DNA of 49,995 nucleotides, taken from positions 1 to 49,995 of the forward strand of contig JAFUKI010000041.1 of NCBI GenBank assembly GCA_017467815.1, in the 5' to 3' direction. The translations under genes were made by a program, and so were the position numbers. Each line of letters begins with the position of its first letter. The stretch's first letter is position 1. Shown here piece after piece: positions 42,726-49,995 of the stretch. The notes beneath the pieces were generated by a model. The model saw only the letters and a program-made list of their open reading frames with translations, was not told the DNA's origin and made no database searches. Source of the stretch: Clostridia bacterium. GTDB taxonomy: Bacteria > Bacillota > Clostridia > Oscillospirales > CAG-272.

Positions 42726-42754
42726 ATTATACCAAATGCACGGCAGAAATACAA
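42726..42754 (-). promoter_or_regulatory. Promoter of the Gfo/Idh-isomerase operon
   Basis: On the minus strand TTGTAT (42754-42749), 17-base spacer, TATAAT (42731-42726) preceded by TGG (extended -10). Confidence 0.75.
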
Positions 42755-42879
42755 GCCTAATTTATATATTTCTTTTCCTAAAAATTCACACTGATGGAGA
42801 AAATGGGTATTGTTTCCCGTTATTTCTGCGGCAAAGGGGCAGTTTCTGCTGCGGCAGGTGAATTTTTTGGAAAAAAAGA

Positions 42880-42929
42880 ATACCAATAGTACTTGTAAAA
42901 ATGCACCGCATCCTTTATAATATTGGTAT
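42880..42929 (+). promoter_or_regulatory. Promoter with flanking inverted repeat, divergent sugar gene
   Basis: TTGTAA (42893-42898), 17-base spacer, TATAAT (42916-42921). Inverted 9-mers ATACCAATA (42880-42888) and TATTGGTAT (42921-42929) bracket the promoter, a layout that suits a looping or cooperative repressor shared with the divergent operon. Confidence 0.65.
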
Positions 42930-42976
42930 ATGGAATTATTATACTTTTATTTTACATTATTTGGAGGAATATCAAT

Positions 42977-43798
42977 ATGGTAAAGTCAAGAATTACCGCT
43001 GCTATCTGGCCGTGGGGTACGGACACAAGAGAACAGATGGAAACGGCTGCTGCTGCGGTATCCAAAATCGGATATGAAAATTTTGAAAGCGTAAAGGCTG
43101 CGATCTACGCCTATGATCTGGACATCAAGGCATACAAGGAAGTTCTGGACAAGAACAATCTGAAGGCTGTCAGCTTCTACATCCATCTGCTGAAGCCGGA
43201 AAATGAAAAGGAAATCTTCGCTTCTCTGGACCGTGAACTGGAATTCATGGCAGAACTGGGTGTAAAGCGCATCTGTCTCCAGGCAACCGGCGGCCGTCCG
43301 GAAGTTATGGACAAGAATGCTCTGGATTATGAACTGGACCTCATCGGACGTTTTGCCGAAAAGACCCTGAAGTATGACATTATGTCCAACCTGCATCCCC
43401 ACCACAACACATGGGTTATGCGCAAGGAAGAAATCGACAACATTCTCCGCAACCTGGACAGCAGCATCATTCAGTTCGCACCCGACACCGCCCATCTGGT
43501 AGCCGGTGATGCCGATCCCTACGAAGTGATCAAGGAATATGTAGACAGAGTAAACTTCACCCACTTCAAGGATATCAAGAGCGCCGACGTTAAGTCCGAA
43601 GGCTACGCCAGCGCCGGTATGGAAGTCTACTCCAACTTCTGCGAACTGGGCAAAGGCAACGTGGACTTCAAGAGCATCTTCACCCTCCTCAAAGACCACG
43701 GCTACGACGGCCCCCTCTGCGAAGAACTCGACCAGGCACCCATCAGCAACGAAATCTCCGCACTGAACAACTTTAATTTCTTGATGGAGAATTATTGA
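42977..43798 (+). CDS. Sugar phosphate isomerase/epimerase-like TIM-barrel protein
   Basis: A 273-residue AP-endonuclease-2/xylose isomerase-like barrel. Recognisable parts are FESVKAAIYAYD, LKAVSFYIHLL, NLHPHHNTW (metal His), FAPDTAHLVAGDADP and FTHFKDIKSADV, ending with GPLCEELDQ, all typical of the IolE/inosose-dehydratase and hydroxypyruvate isomerase families. The start at 42977 has GGAGG eight bases upstream. It is divergent from the Gfo/Idh operon and probably part of the same pathway. Exact reaction unknown. Confidence 0.9.
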   Translation: MVKSRITAAIWPWGTDTREQMETAAAAVSKIGYENFESVKAAIYAYDLDIKAYKEVLDKNNLKAVSFYIHLLKPENEKEIFASLDRELEFMAELGVKRICLQATGGRPEVMDKNALDYELDLIGRFAEKTLKYDIMSNLHPHHNTWVMRKEEIDNILRNLDSSIIQFAPDTAHLVAGDADPYEVIKEYVDRVNFTHFKDIKSADVKSEGYASAGMEVYSNFCELGKGNVDFKSIFTLLKDHGYDGPLCEELDQAPISNEISALNNFNFLMENY

Positions 43799-43809
43799 GG
43801 ATAATTTTT

Positions 43810-43884
43810 GCAGGGGAGAGAAACTTTTTGAAAAAAGTTTCTCTCCCCTGCACCCCTCTCTTCAAAAACTTTGAGAATAAGGGG
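43810..43884 (+). repeat. Composite double-hairpin repeat, copy 3 (3' of the epimerase-like gene)
   Basis: Hairpin A has perfect 20-bp arms with a 2-base loop (43810-43829 and 43832-43851, core GGGGAGAGAAACTTTTT), 12 bases after the stop. Hairpin B follows (43853-43884, CCCCTCTCTTCAAAAACTTT...GGGG). The remaining bases to 43970 are T-rich with no gene. Confidence 0.9.
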
Positions 43885-43970
43885 GGAATATTATTTTTTG
43901 TTTGGCTTTTTCAGAGGTTTTTATCTTTGGGAAGGCTTTTTTTATTTTGGTTCGGGTTTATGGGGTTGGC

Positions 43971-44735
43971 TTATTTGTGCTGTTCGGTATCGCGCATTGT
44001 GCGGGCGTAGGATACGGGAAATACGCATTCTGCTCCGTTTTCATACAGCAGTTCTGCGGCATGACGCATGGTGGAGCCGGTGGTAATGATATCGTCGAAC
44101 AGCAGGATTTTCATGCCTTTTTCGCACTGCGACGGTTTGATAAACAGGGATTTCTCCATGTTTTGCTGTCGTTCTGCTGTATTGGCTGCTTTCTTCTGTT
44201 CGGTACCGGAACGTTTGACAAACATGGGGCGGAATGGGATTTCCAGTTCTTTTGCCAGCAGGCGTGCCATTTCTTCCCCCTGGTCGAAACCATGTTTCCG
44301 GTATCCTCCGACAGACCGCGGCGGGAAGGTACATATCCACGCTTCCGGATTCTCGTCCGTTTCTCCAAAGAGATTTCGTATATCCGCTGCCAGAAAACTG
44401 ACGATATACCGGTACAGGCGCCGGTCATTCCGCTGTTTTGCCGTATACACAAGGCGTGTGGTCAGTTCCGGATTTTCTTCGTCGTATCCCGTATAGAAGC
44501 AATGGCTCAGCCAATGTCTGCCGCCCACTTCCGTGAACAGAGAAAAGTCATCCAATCCGCAGCTGCAGGACAAAGCCGGCTGACGGCACGCGGCACAAAC
44601 CCGTCTGTTTTCCCCAATCAGTCCTCTCAGGCAGTCTATACACAGGCAATCCTCTGCATGGCGCAGTCGGTTTCCGCAGATCGGGCACTGTGCCGCGCCC
44701 AGTATTTCCAGAATCACATCCGCCAGTCTGCCCAT
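43971..44735 (-). CDS. comF: ComF-family phosphoribosyltransferase-like protein
   Basis: A 254-residue protein. An N-terminal zinc-ribbon (CPICGNRL, CIDCLRG, then CAACRQ and CSCG) precedes a phosphoribosyltransferase fold with the PRPP motif LLFDDIITTGST near residue 207. ComF proteins support DNA uptake or handling of incoming single strands. The ATG at 44735 overlaps the recD2 stop (TGATG), so the genes are translationally coupled. An in-frame GTG at 44759 would lie inside recD2. Confidence 0.9.
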   Translation of the reverse strand: MGRLADVILEILGAAQCPICGNRLRHAEDCLCIDCLRGLIGENRRVCAACRQPALSCSCGLDDFSLFTEVGGRHWLSHCFYTGYDEENPELTTRLVYTAKQRNDRRLYRYIVSFLAADIRNLFGETDENPEAWICTFPPRSVGGYRKHGFDQGEEMARLLAKELEIPFRPMFVKRSGTEQKKAANTAERQQNMEKSLFIKPSQCEKGMKILLFDDIITTGSTMRHAAELLYENGAECVFPVSYARTMRDTEQHK

Positions 44736-46987
44736 CAGTTTATACCCGTTTCCAGCCACTCACGGAGCATGGTACATCTTTCCGCGTGGCTGTTGTTTTC
44801 GATCATCCGCTGGAGAACGGAAGGTTTGCCCACCAGGATCACCATTTTTTCCGCACGGGTTATGGCTGTATACAGAAGATTCCGGGACAGCAGCATTGCC
44901 GCGCAGTCAAACAGGGGGATGATGACCACCGGGTATTCGCTTCCCTGGCTTTTATGCACCGTGATCGCGTAGGCGTGATCCAATTCGTCCAGCAGACCGT
45001 AATCGTACCGGCAGTGCCGTTCTTCAAACTGCACCTCGACACATTCGTTTTCCTTATCAATTCCGGTGATGGTCCCGATATCGCCGTTGAAAACGCCCAT
45101 ACCTTCCTTACCGCTGTCCGTTTCCCATTCCATGCTGTAATCGTTCTTGATCTGCATTACCCTGTCGCCCACACGGAAAATCATATCCCGGCTGGGGCGT
45201 TCTTCTTTGCCGGGCAAGGGGGGATTCAGGGCTTCCTGCAAGCCGATGTTCAGCACTTCCGTTCCCGACATACCTTTTCGGGAGGGGGTGATTACCTGAA
45301 TTCGGTTCACGATATCGGCTCCGTATGTACGGGGAAGCCGATTCTGTACCAGATCAATGACCGTCTGCCGTATTGCTTCTTCCGATTCCCGGCGCATGAA
45401 GAAAAAGTCCCCGTCCGCGCCGCCTGTTTCCGGCAGTTCACCGTTGTTGATCCGGTGGGCATTGGTGATGATCAGGCTGGCGGCAGACTGACGGAATACT
45501 TCGGTCAGGCACACCACCCGGATCTTACCCGAAGCGCAGATATCCCCCAGCACATTCCCTGCCCCCACGGACGGAAGCTGATCCCCGTCTCCGATCAGGA
45601 TCAGTCTTGCCCCCGGTTTTACAGCACGCAGCAGGGCTTCCATCAGCATAATATCGATCATGGATGCTTCGTCCACGATCAGCACATCCTCTTCCAGTCG
45701 GTTGGATTCGTCTCTCAGGAAGGAGGAATTGTCATCGGACACATATTCCATTTCCAGCAGGCGGTGTATGGTCTTAGCTTCATGGGAAGTGGCTTCACTC
45801 ATCCGTTTGGCAGCCCGTCCGGTTGGTGCGGCGAGGCTTACCCGGAGATCCATGGAGTCGAAGATCGCCAGCAGTCCTTTGATAATGGTGGTTTTTCCCG
45901 TACCGGGTCCGCCGGTCAGCACCAATACGCCGTCCAGCAGTGCATCCGATATTGCCTGCCGCTGCATTTTCGCATAGGAAAAACCGCACTGCAGTTCACT
46001 TTTTTCGATCATGGCAGGAATATCCCGCATATCAAACCGGACGCACAAATCGTTCAGCTGACCCAGCTTTTTCGCCACATACTGTTCCGCGCGGTAATAA
46101 TGGGGCAGGTACACCACCCGTACGCCCGCTTTCTGCACGGGAATCAGCCGGGTTTCGGCATAGGCTCTTTCCAGCATTTCCTCCACCTTCGGGAGATACT
46201 GCCGGTCGTCCCCGAACAGAAGCTCCACCGTACAGCGGACAAGATCTGTTTCCGGCAGGCAGGTATGCCCGTTCCGCTGGGATTCTGCTGACAGGACATA
46301 GGAAAGTCCCTGGAGGATCCGCGCTTGGGAATCCGCTTCCATACCCATCTGCGCCGCTATCTGGTCTGCCCGGCGGAAGCTGATTCCGTGGAAATTTTCG
46401 CACAGGGAATAGGGGTTATTCTTGATCCGATCCACAGCACCGCCGCCCCATTTTTTATAGATCCGCATGGCAGTGGCGGCAGGGAAAAAGTCCCGGCAGA
46501 ACATCATGACAAATCGTGCGCCGGCGATGGCTTTGAAGTTTTCGCTGATTTTTTCCGCTTTTCTCTTGGTGATGCCGGGGATCTCCGTCAGCCAGTCGGG
46601 GTGTTCTTCCAATACGGCGAAAGAATCCGTCCCGAAGGCTTCCACAATTTTCTGGGCTGTTTTCGGACCGATCCCCTTGACTGCGCCGGAAGACAGATAC
46701 CGCAGAATATCCCCCAGTTCCGCCGGCAGCTGTTTATCATAGGCATCCGCCCGGAACTGTCTGCCGTACACGTTATGGTTGACCCATGTTCCGTATGCTG
46801 TAATTTTGTCGCCTTCCGTGAGGTAGGGGATGATCCCCACCACAGTTACCGGATCTCCGTTGGCATCCTCCAGTTCGCAAACCGTATACCCGGTATCTTC
46901 GCTCTGGTAAATGATGGAATCCACGATACCGGCCACAGATTCTCTGGCGTCGTTTGCAATATCGTTCTGGTTATCGTTTCTGTTCAT
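44735..46987 (-). CDS. recD2: ATP-dependent RecD2 DNA helicase
   Basis: A 750-residue SF1B 5'-3' helicase of the RecD2 type, not part of RecBCD. The N-terminal extension (about 1-330) holds an OB-like part and helix-hairpin-helix units (GIGPKTAQKIVEAFG; IPGITKRKAEKI). The helicase core follows, with Walker A GGPGTGKTT near 357, the DEAS Walker B (VDEASMI), GDGDQLPSVGAG, and the C-terminal motifs YAITVHKSQGSE and LLYTAITRA. It assists replication fork repair. AAGGAG precedes the ATG. It heads recD2-comF. Confidence 0.96.
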   Translation of the reverse strand: MNRNDNQNDIANDARESVAGIVDSIIYQSEDTGYTVCELEDANGDPVTVVGIIPYLTEGDKITAYGTWVNHNVYGRQFRADAYDKQLPAELGDILRYLSSGAVKGIGPKTAQKIVEAFGTDSFAVLEEHPDWLTEIPGITKRKAEKISENFKAIAGARFVMMFCRDFFPAATAMRIYKKWGGGAVDRIKNNPYSLCENFHGISFRRADQIAAQMGMEADSQARILQGLSYVLSAESQRNGHTCLPETDLVRCTVELLFGDDRQYLPKVEEMLERAYAETRLIPVQKAGVRVVYLPHYYRAEQYVAKKLGQLNDLCVRFDMRDIPAMIEKSELQCGFSYAKMQRQAISDALLDGVLVLTGGPGTGKTTIIKGLLAIFDSMDLRVSLAAPTGRAAKRMSEATSHEAKTIHRLLEMEYVSDDNSSFLRDESNRLEEDVLIVDEASMIDIMLMEALLRAVKPGARLILIGDGDQLPSVGAGNVLGDICASGKIRVVCLTEVFRQSAASLIITNAHRINNGELPETGGADGDFFFMRRESEEAIRQTVIDLVQNRLPRTYGADIVNRIQVITPSRKGMSGTEVLNIGLQEALNPPLPGKEERPSRDMIFRVGDRVMQIKNDYSMEWETDSGKEGMGVFNGDIGTITGIDKENECVEVQFEERHCRYDYGLLDELDHAYAITVHKSQGSEYPVVIIPLFDCAAMLLSRNLLYTAITRAEKMVILVGKPSVLQRMIENNSHAERCTMLREWLETGIN

Positions 46988-47023
46988 ACGGCCTGCTCCT
47001 TTTATAATACTTCCTATATTGTA

Positions 47024-47194
47024 TCATTTTTCCGTTTCTTTGTCAATTCCGTGAGAAAATCTGTTCTTTTTATTTCGTCTGACGGATGCATAGCGATACC
47101 ACTGCCGCATCAGGTTTTTCACTTCCAGCAAAACCGAATAAAAGCCGTAGACCGCGAAAAATGCTATCGTAATCTGGCATAATATGTCCCACAT
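47024..47194 (-). CDS. Small single-pass membrane protein upstream of recD2
   Basis: A 56-residue frame starting MWDILCQITIAFFAVYGFYS. One hydrophobic helix (about 3-24) is followed by a basic, polar tail. GGAGGGACT lies immediately before the ATG at 47194, a good ribosome binding site, and it ends 36 bases before recD2, so it is probably the first gene of that operon. Function unknown; it may be a membrane-associated regulatory or accessory peptide. The small size limits certainty. Confidence 0.6.
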   Translation of the reverse strand: MWDILCQITIAFFAVYGFYSVLLEVKNLMRQWYRYASVRRNKKNRFSHGIDKETEK

Positions 47195-47280
47195 AGTCCC
47201 TCCGTATACGAATGCAGTATACACCAGTATATGTGCCGGAGGATGGAATGGTCAGGGTATGGAATTTTTCTATTTCCATA

Positions 47281-47309
47281 TTGAAAAAGCAGCATTTTTA
47301 TAGTATAAT
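47281..47309 (+). promoter_or_regulatory. Promoter of the UroD-family gene
   Basis: TTGAAA (47281-47286), 17-base spacer, TATAAT (47304-47309), 40 bases before the start codon. Confidence 0.78.
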
Positions 47310-47349
47310 ATTTTCCAGTAATACAATACAACAATACAAGGAGAATGTT

Positions 47350-48390
47350 ATGTCAACTGTTTTCACCCCTGCACAGCGTGCCATTACAGCACTGACCCTC
47401 GGTAAACCCGATGAAATCCCCACCTTTGAACTTGAATTTCAGCTGGGGGAAGAACTGTTCGGGTATTCCACGGATGACCGGGAATTGTATGATGAAAAAG
47501 TGCGCGCCAAGCTCTCGGATGCCGAACTGGAAGCACGTGCCATTGCTCTTGCCGACAGATGTGCCCGTATTTACGGAAACAAGACGGCTGTGGAAATGGG
47601 GCCTGCATTCTGTTCGGGTGATGAAGAAAAGGACAACCGCCCCGGTCTGGATTACTGCATTATTCCGGTATACCACGCAGAATGGCGGGATGTAAATTCC
47701 CCGATCACAAAAGCATTCCGCAAGAGACTCAGAGAACATTTCGGAAACACCCGTCTGTTCGGCGGTCACGGGGACGGTACTTTCTCCATTCCCTCCGGCG
47801 AAGAGATGTACGATTTCATTTACCGCATTGCCGACGAGCCGGAAGATGTCCATGAAGAAGCGCTGAAAATCGCGAAAAAGGCTATGGAGGACAACCTCCG
47901 TCAGCACGAAGCCGGTCTGGATGTGGCACTCCTTTGTTCCGACTATTGTTTCAACGACGGTCCCTTCCTCTCCCCCGCTATGTTTGACGAATTCATCACA
48001 CCTTACCTGACCATGGTATGCAAATCAGCGAGAGAAGACGGGATGTATGTCATCAAGCACACGGACGGCAACATTATGCCCATTATTGATTCCCTTGTCG
48101 GGGCAGGTCCCCACGCGCTCCACTCCCTCGACCCCATGGCAGGCGTGGACATCCGGGAAGTCAAGCGTCTCTACGGTGACCGTGTGGCGCTCTGCGGCAA
48201 TGTACATTGTGCGGCGATGCAGACCGGTACCGATGAAGAAGTCATTGCCAGTGCGGAATACTGTCTGAAATACGGCGGTGAGAACGGCGGTTATATTTTC
48301 GCCACCAGCAATGTTCCCTTCAAGGGAATGCCTCCCCACCGGTATGAAATGATTCTGGACATCTGGAAAAGAATGCGGAAATACGAATAA
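47350..48390 (+). CDS. Uroporphyrinogen decarboxylase (URO-D) family protein
   Basis: A 346-residue URO-D superfamily TIM-barrel. Family-like parts: QRAITALTLGKPDEIPTFE at the start, LDVALLCSDYCFNDGPFLSP, VIKHTDGNIMPIID and GYIFATSNVPFKGMPPHRYEMIL. In anaerobic Clostridia most such proteins are corrinoid methyltransferases rather than haem enzymes, and no haem genes are nearby, so a methyltransferase role is possible. No cognate corrinoid protein is seen in the window. The ATG at 47350 has AAGGAG upstream. Confidence 0.88.
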   Translation: MSTVFTPAQRAITALTLGKPDEIPTFELEFQLGEELFGYSTDDRELYDEKVRAKLSDAELEARAIALADRCARIYGNKTAVEMGPAFCSGDEEKDNRPGLDYCIIPVYHAEWRDVNSPITKAFRKRLREHFGNTRLFGGHGDGTFSIPSGEEMYDFIYRIADEPEDVHEEALKIAKKAMEDNLRQHEAGLDVALLCSDYCFNDGPFLSPAMFDEFITPYLTMVCKSAREDGMYVIKHTDGNIMPIIDSLVGAGPHALHSLDPMAGVDIREVKRLYGDRVALCGNVHCAAMQTGTDEEVIASAEYCLKYGGENGGYIFATSNVPFKGMPPHRYEMILDIWKRMRKYE

Positions 48391-48412
48391 AAAATAAAGG
48401 TTGTGTATTCAG

Positions 48413-48498
48413 CAGGGGAGGGAGAAACACTTTTTGCGAAAAAGTATTTCTCCCTCCCCTGTAACCCCTTCCTCTTTTCAAAAAACTTCAAAAAAGAG
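48413..48498 (+). repeat. Composite double-hairpin repeat, copy 4 (3' of the UroD-family gene)
   Basis: Hairpin A (15-bp arms, 48413-48427 with 48447-48461, core GGGGAGGGAGAAA) begins 23 bases after the stop. Hairpin B (48471-48498, CCTCTTTTCAAAAAACTT...AAAAAAGAG) follows. Confidence 0.88.
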
Positions 48499-48571
48499 TT
48501 TTGCAACAGAAGTATTAGATTTAAGTATTAGATTTCTTTAAGAATGTCGGTTTGCAAATAACAATTTTGTA

Positions 48572-48672
48572 CCCTTTTTTCATAGTTTTTGAAAAGTTTG
48601 GGGGCGGAAGAATTGCTGCGCAGATCTTTTGGGGAAGAAAAACTTTTGGAAAAAAGTTTTTCTTCCCCAAAA
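48572..48672 (-). repeat. Composite double-hairpin repeat, copy 5 (3' of the S1 protein gene)
   Basis: Hairpin A has perfect 21-bp arms (48627-48647 with 48652-48672, core TTGGGGAAGAAAAACTTTT) and starts 30 bases after the stop of the minus-strand S1 gene. Hairpin B in the same sense is at 48572-48604 (CCCCCAAACTTTTCAAAAACT...AAAGGG). Confidence 0.85.
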
Positions 48673-48701
48673 ATTATTACCTTTTCTGTATTTATACGGG
48701 T

Positions 48702-49733
48702 TTACGGATGTATCAGGGCGGCGGAGGTGGGGTGAGTGGATTCTTCCTCACGGCTGAACACGGATTCCACACGTCTGTGACAGCACAGGGGGGAATACAG
48801 CCAATGGTCCATATGTGTACATCCGGCTTCGATCCTGTAGCGTATGGGCATGGTCGGCGCGGTATCGCAGGTGTCGATCATGACCAGTTTGATCTTCATT
48901 CTTTCGGGAATGATGCTTTTGATATACACGGAACAGCCGTCCCCGGGAACACAGTCATCCCTGTATTCCGCCAATCCGGCAAGGTTGGGCGCCAGTTCCA
49001 CGAATACGCCGTATTCCTCAATGGAGCGGACGATACCGGTCACGGTCTGGGACACGGAAAACCGTGCAGCATTTTCTTCCCAGGTACCGAGAAGTTCTCT
49101 GTGGCTCATATAGATCCGTCCGGTGTCTTTATCTATCTGCCGGACGACGGACAGAATGAACTCACCCGGCGAAAACCGTTCTCTGGGGTGGGAAATTCTG
49201 GACACAGATATACAATCCACGGTAATCAGGGAAACAATGCCGCTTCCGATATCCACGAAGGCGCCGAAGGGTTCCAGGTGGGTTACTCTTGCCGGAATGA
49301 TATCCCCCGGTCTGAGATGTGTGATGAACTGTTCGCTGCACTCCTGCTGTGCTGCTTTCCGGGAGAGGCGCACCGTCATTTCGCCGTTTTCGTTCCGGTG
49401 GAATCCCAGCACTTTACACTGCACGGGCTTCCCGACTCTGGTGATGATGGCGATATCCTTCACGGGGCTGCCGTCATGGGAATAGCAGACGTCATCCCTG
49501 GCGATAATGCCCCGGATTCCGCTGCCCAGTTCCACCTGCAGGTCCATGGTCTGGCAATCGCACATTACGGCTTGTGCTTCTATGATTTTCCCTTGTGCCA
49601 TGGCGGTCTCCAGTCCGCGCAGGCTGCCGGTCAAGTATTTATTTTCGTCTGCTGCGTTCTGGATATCGCTATAGGGGTACTGCCCCGGCAAACTGAGTGC
49701 GCCTTCCGGATAATATACTGTCCGTTCCGTCAT
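48702..49733 (-). CDS. Triple S1-domain RNA-binding protein
   Basis: A 343-residue protein with three S1/OB modules: about 47-130 (degenerate, ending MTVRLSRK), 140-217 (VTHLEPFGAFVDIGSGIVSLI...SHREL) and 225-290 (GIVRSIEEYGVFVELAPNLAGLAE). It resembles the bacterial S1/RpsA-like and YugI/Tex-type RNA-binding proteins of Bacillota that associate with ribosomes or mRNA. A Cys/His-containing C-terminus (CTHMDHWLYSPLCCHRR) after the last module may be a metal site. AGAAAGGA lies upstream of the ATG. It is a single gene; the T/G-rich stretch 49734-49910 upstream contains no gene. Confidence 0.85.
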   Translation of the reverse strand: MTERTVYYPEGALSLPGQYPYSDIQNAADENKYLTGSLRGLETAMAQGKIIEAQAVMCDCQTMDLQVELGSGIRGIIARDDVCYSHDGSPVKDIAIITRVGKPVQCKVLGFHRNENGEMTVRLSRKAAQQECSEQFITHLRPGDIIPARVTHLEPFGAFVDIGSGIVSLITVDCISVSRISHPRERFSPGEFILSVVRQIDKDTGRIYMSHRELLGTWEENAARFSVSQTVTGIVRSIEEYGVFVELAPNLAGLAEYRDDCVPGDGCSVYIKSIIPERMKIKLVMIDTCDTAPTMPIRYRIEAGCTHMDHWLYSPLCCHRRVESVFSREEESTHPTSAALIHP

Positions 49734-49910
49734 TTACGTATTTTTCCTTTCTGTTGGTTGGGTATCTTTGGGTTTTGGGTATGGTTTATTTTATGTGGGA
49801 AAATACGTGGTATGACTGGAATGCGGCTTTTTTTATTTTTTGGTTTTTTCTTTGTTGATGTGATTTTGATTGAGGGGCTTGTTTTTTTGGTTTATGGTTT
49901 TTATTTGTGT

Positions 49911-49995
49911 TTCTACATATGGTTTTTATTAAATTTTTAGTTTTTGGGTGTCCTGTGCGGACGGCACTTAGAGGTGTTTGCCGAAGCGAAACCCC
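49911..49995. repeat. Partial second copy of the large palindromic element
   Basis: From 49911 a 23-base block and from 49938 a 36-base block are identical to the reverse complement of the right arm of the 13.3-13.9 kb element (13945-13967, and the part containing GTCCTGTGCGGACGGCACTT). The end (TTTGCCGAAGCGAAACCCC) matches the left-arm hairpin. The window cuts it off. About 55 bases present between the two blocks in the first copy are missing here. Confidence 0.85.

Noticed and set aside
48552..49940. A 462-codon plus-strand frame opposite the S1 protein
   Set aside because: The minus-strand gene has three S1 modules and a ribosome binding site; the plus frame runs through hairpins and low-complexity sequence.

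Overview
The window looks like a chromosomal segment of a spore-forming Clostridia bacterium (Bacillota), probably an uncultured gut member of the Oscillospirales or a related order. Reasons: a ctsR-mcsA-mcsB-clpC operon with CtsR boxes, Bacillus-type ribosome binding sites (AGGAGG), TTGACA-N17-TATAAT promoters, many lipoproteins with Asp/Glu/Thr-rich linkers, a SleC-like spore-cortex protein pair, recD2-comF, and a large sugar and uronate catabolic complement. The order-level placement is inference. No rRNA, tRNA, CRISPR array, transposase or phage gene was recognised.

Layout. 1-2.6 kb: two tandem paralogous solute-binding-like lipoproteins, the first cut by the window edge. 2.6-7.4 kb: the protein quality-control operon ctsR-mcsA-mcsB-clpC on the minus strand, with three CtsR-type boxes upstream. 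7.5-9.7 kb: a DUF4838 lipoprotein. 9.9-11.8 kb: a translationally coupled pair that together resemble SleC split in two. 12.1-13.1 kb: a small membrane protein and a parvulin-type isomerase. 13.3-13.9 kb: a gene-free element with about 190-bp imperfect inverted arms; part of another copy lies at the right edge (49.9 kb). 14.0-16.0 kb: a radical SAM/SPASM enzyme coupled to a membrane protein of unknown function. 16.1-20.4 kb: a MarR regulator with a palindromic operator, an ABC exporter with a repetitive tail, and a MATE exporter.

20.7-23.4 and 37.5-40.2 kb: two inverted paralogous lipoproteins of about 915 residues, each internally duplicated. Between them lie an FGGY sugar-kinase pseudogene, an ECF S component coupled to a uridine-kinase-like protein, D-lyxose/mannose isomerase plus GH38 alpha-mannosidase, an AraC regulator, a DegT-type aminotransferase, uxaBA (galacturonate branch), a heparinase II/III-like protein and an alkaline-phosphatase-superfamily enzyme. 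40.5-43.8 kb: a xylose-isomerase-like enzyme, a Gfo/Idh/MocA dehydrogenase and a second TIM-barrel isomerase. 44.0-49.7 kb: comF, recD2, a small membrane protein, a UroD-family protein and a triple-S1 RNA-binding protein.

The catabolic genes suggest an organism living on plant or host glycans: mannosides are cleaved and mannose may be isomerised to fructose, galacturonate goes through tagaturonate and altronate, and a redox/isomerase set may handle unusual glycosides. Two non-coding patterns stand out. A composite double-hairpin repeat occurs five times, each time just after a stop codon and in the same orientation as that gene. The large palindromic element abuts the radical SAM gene.
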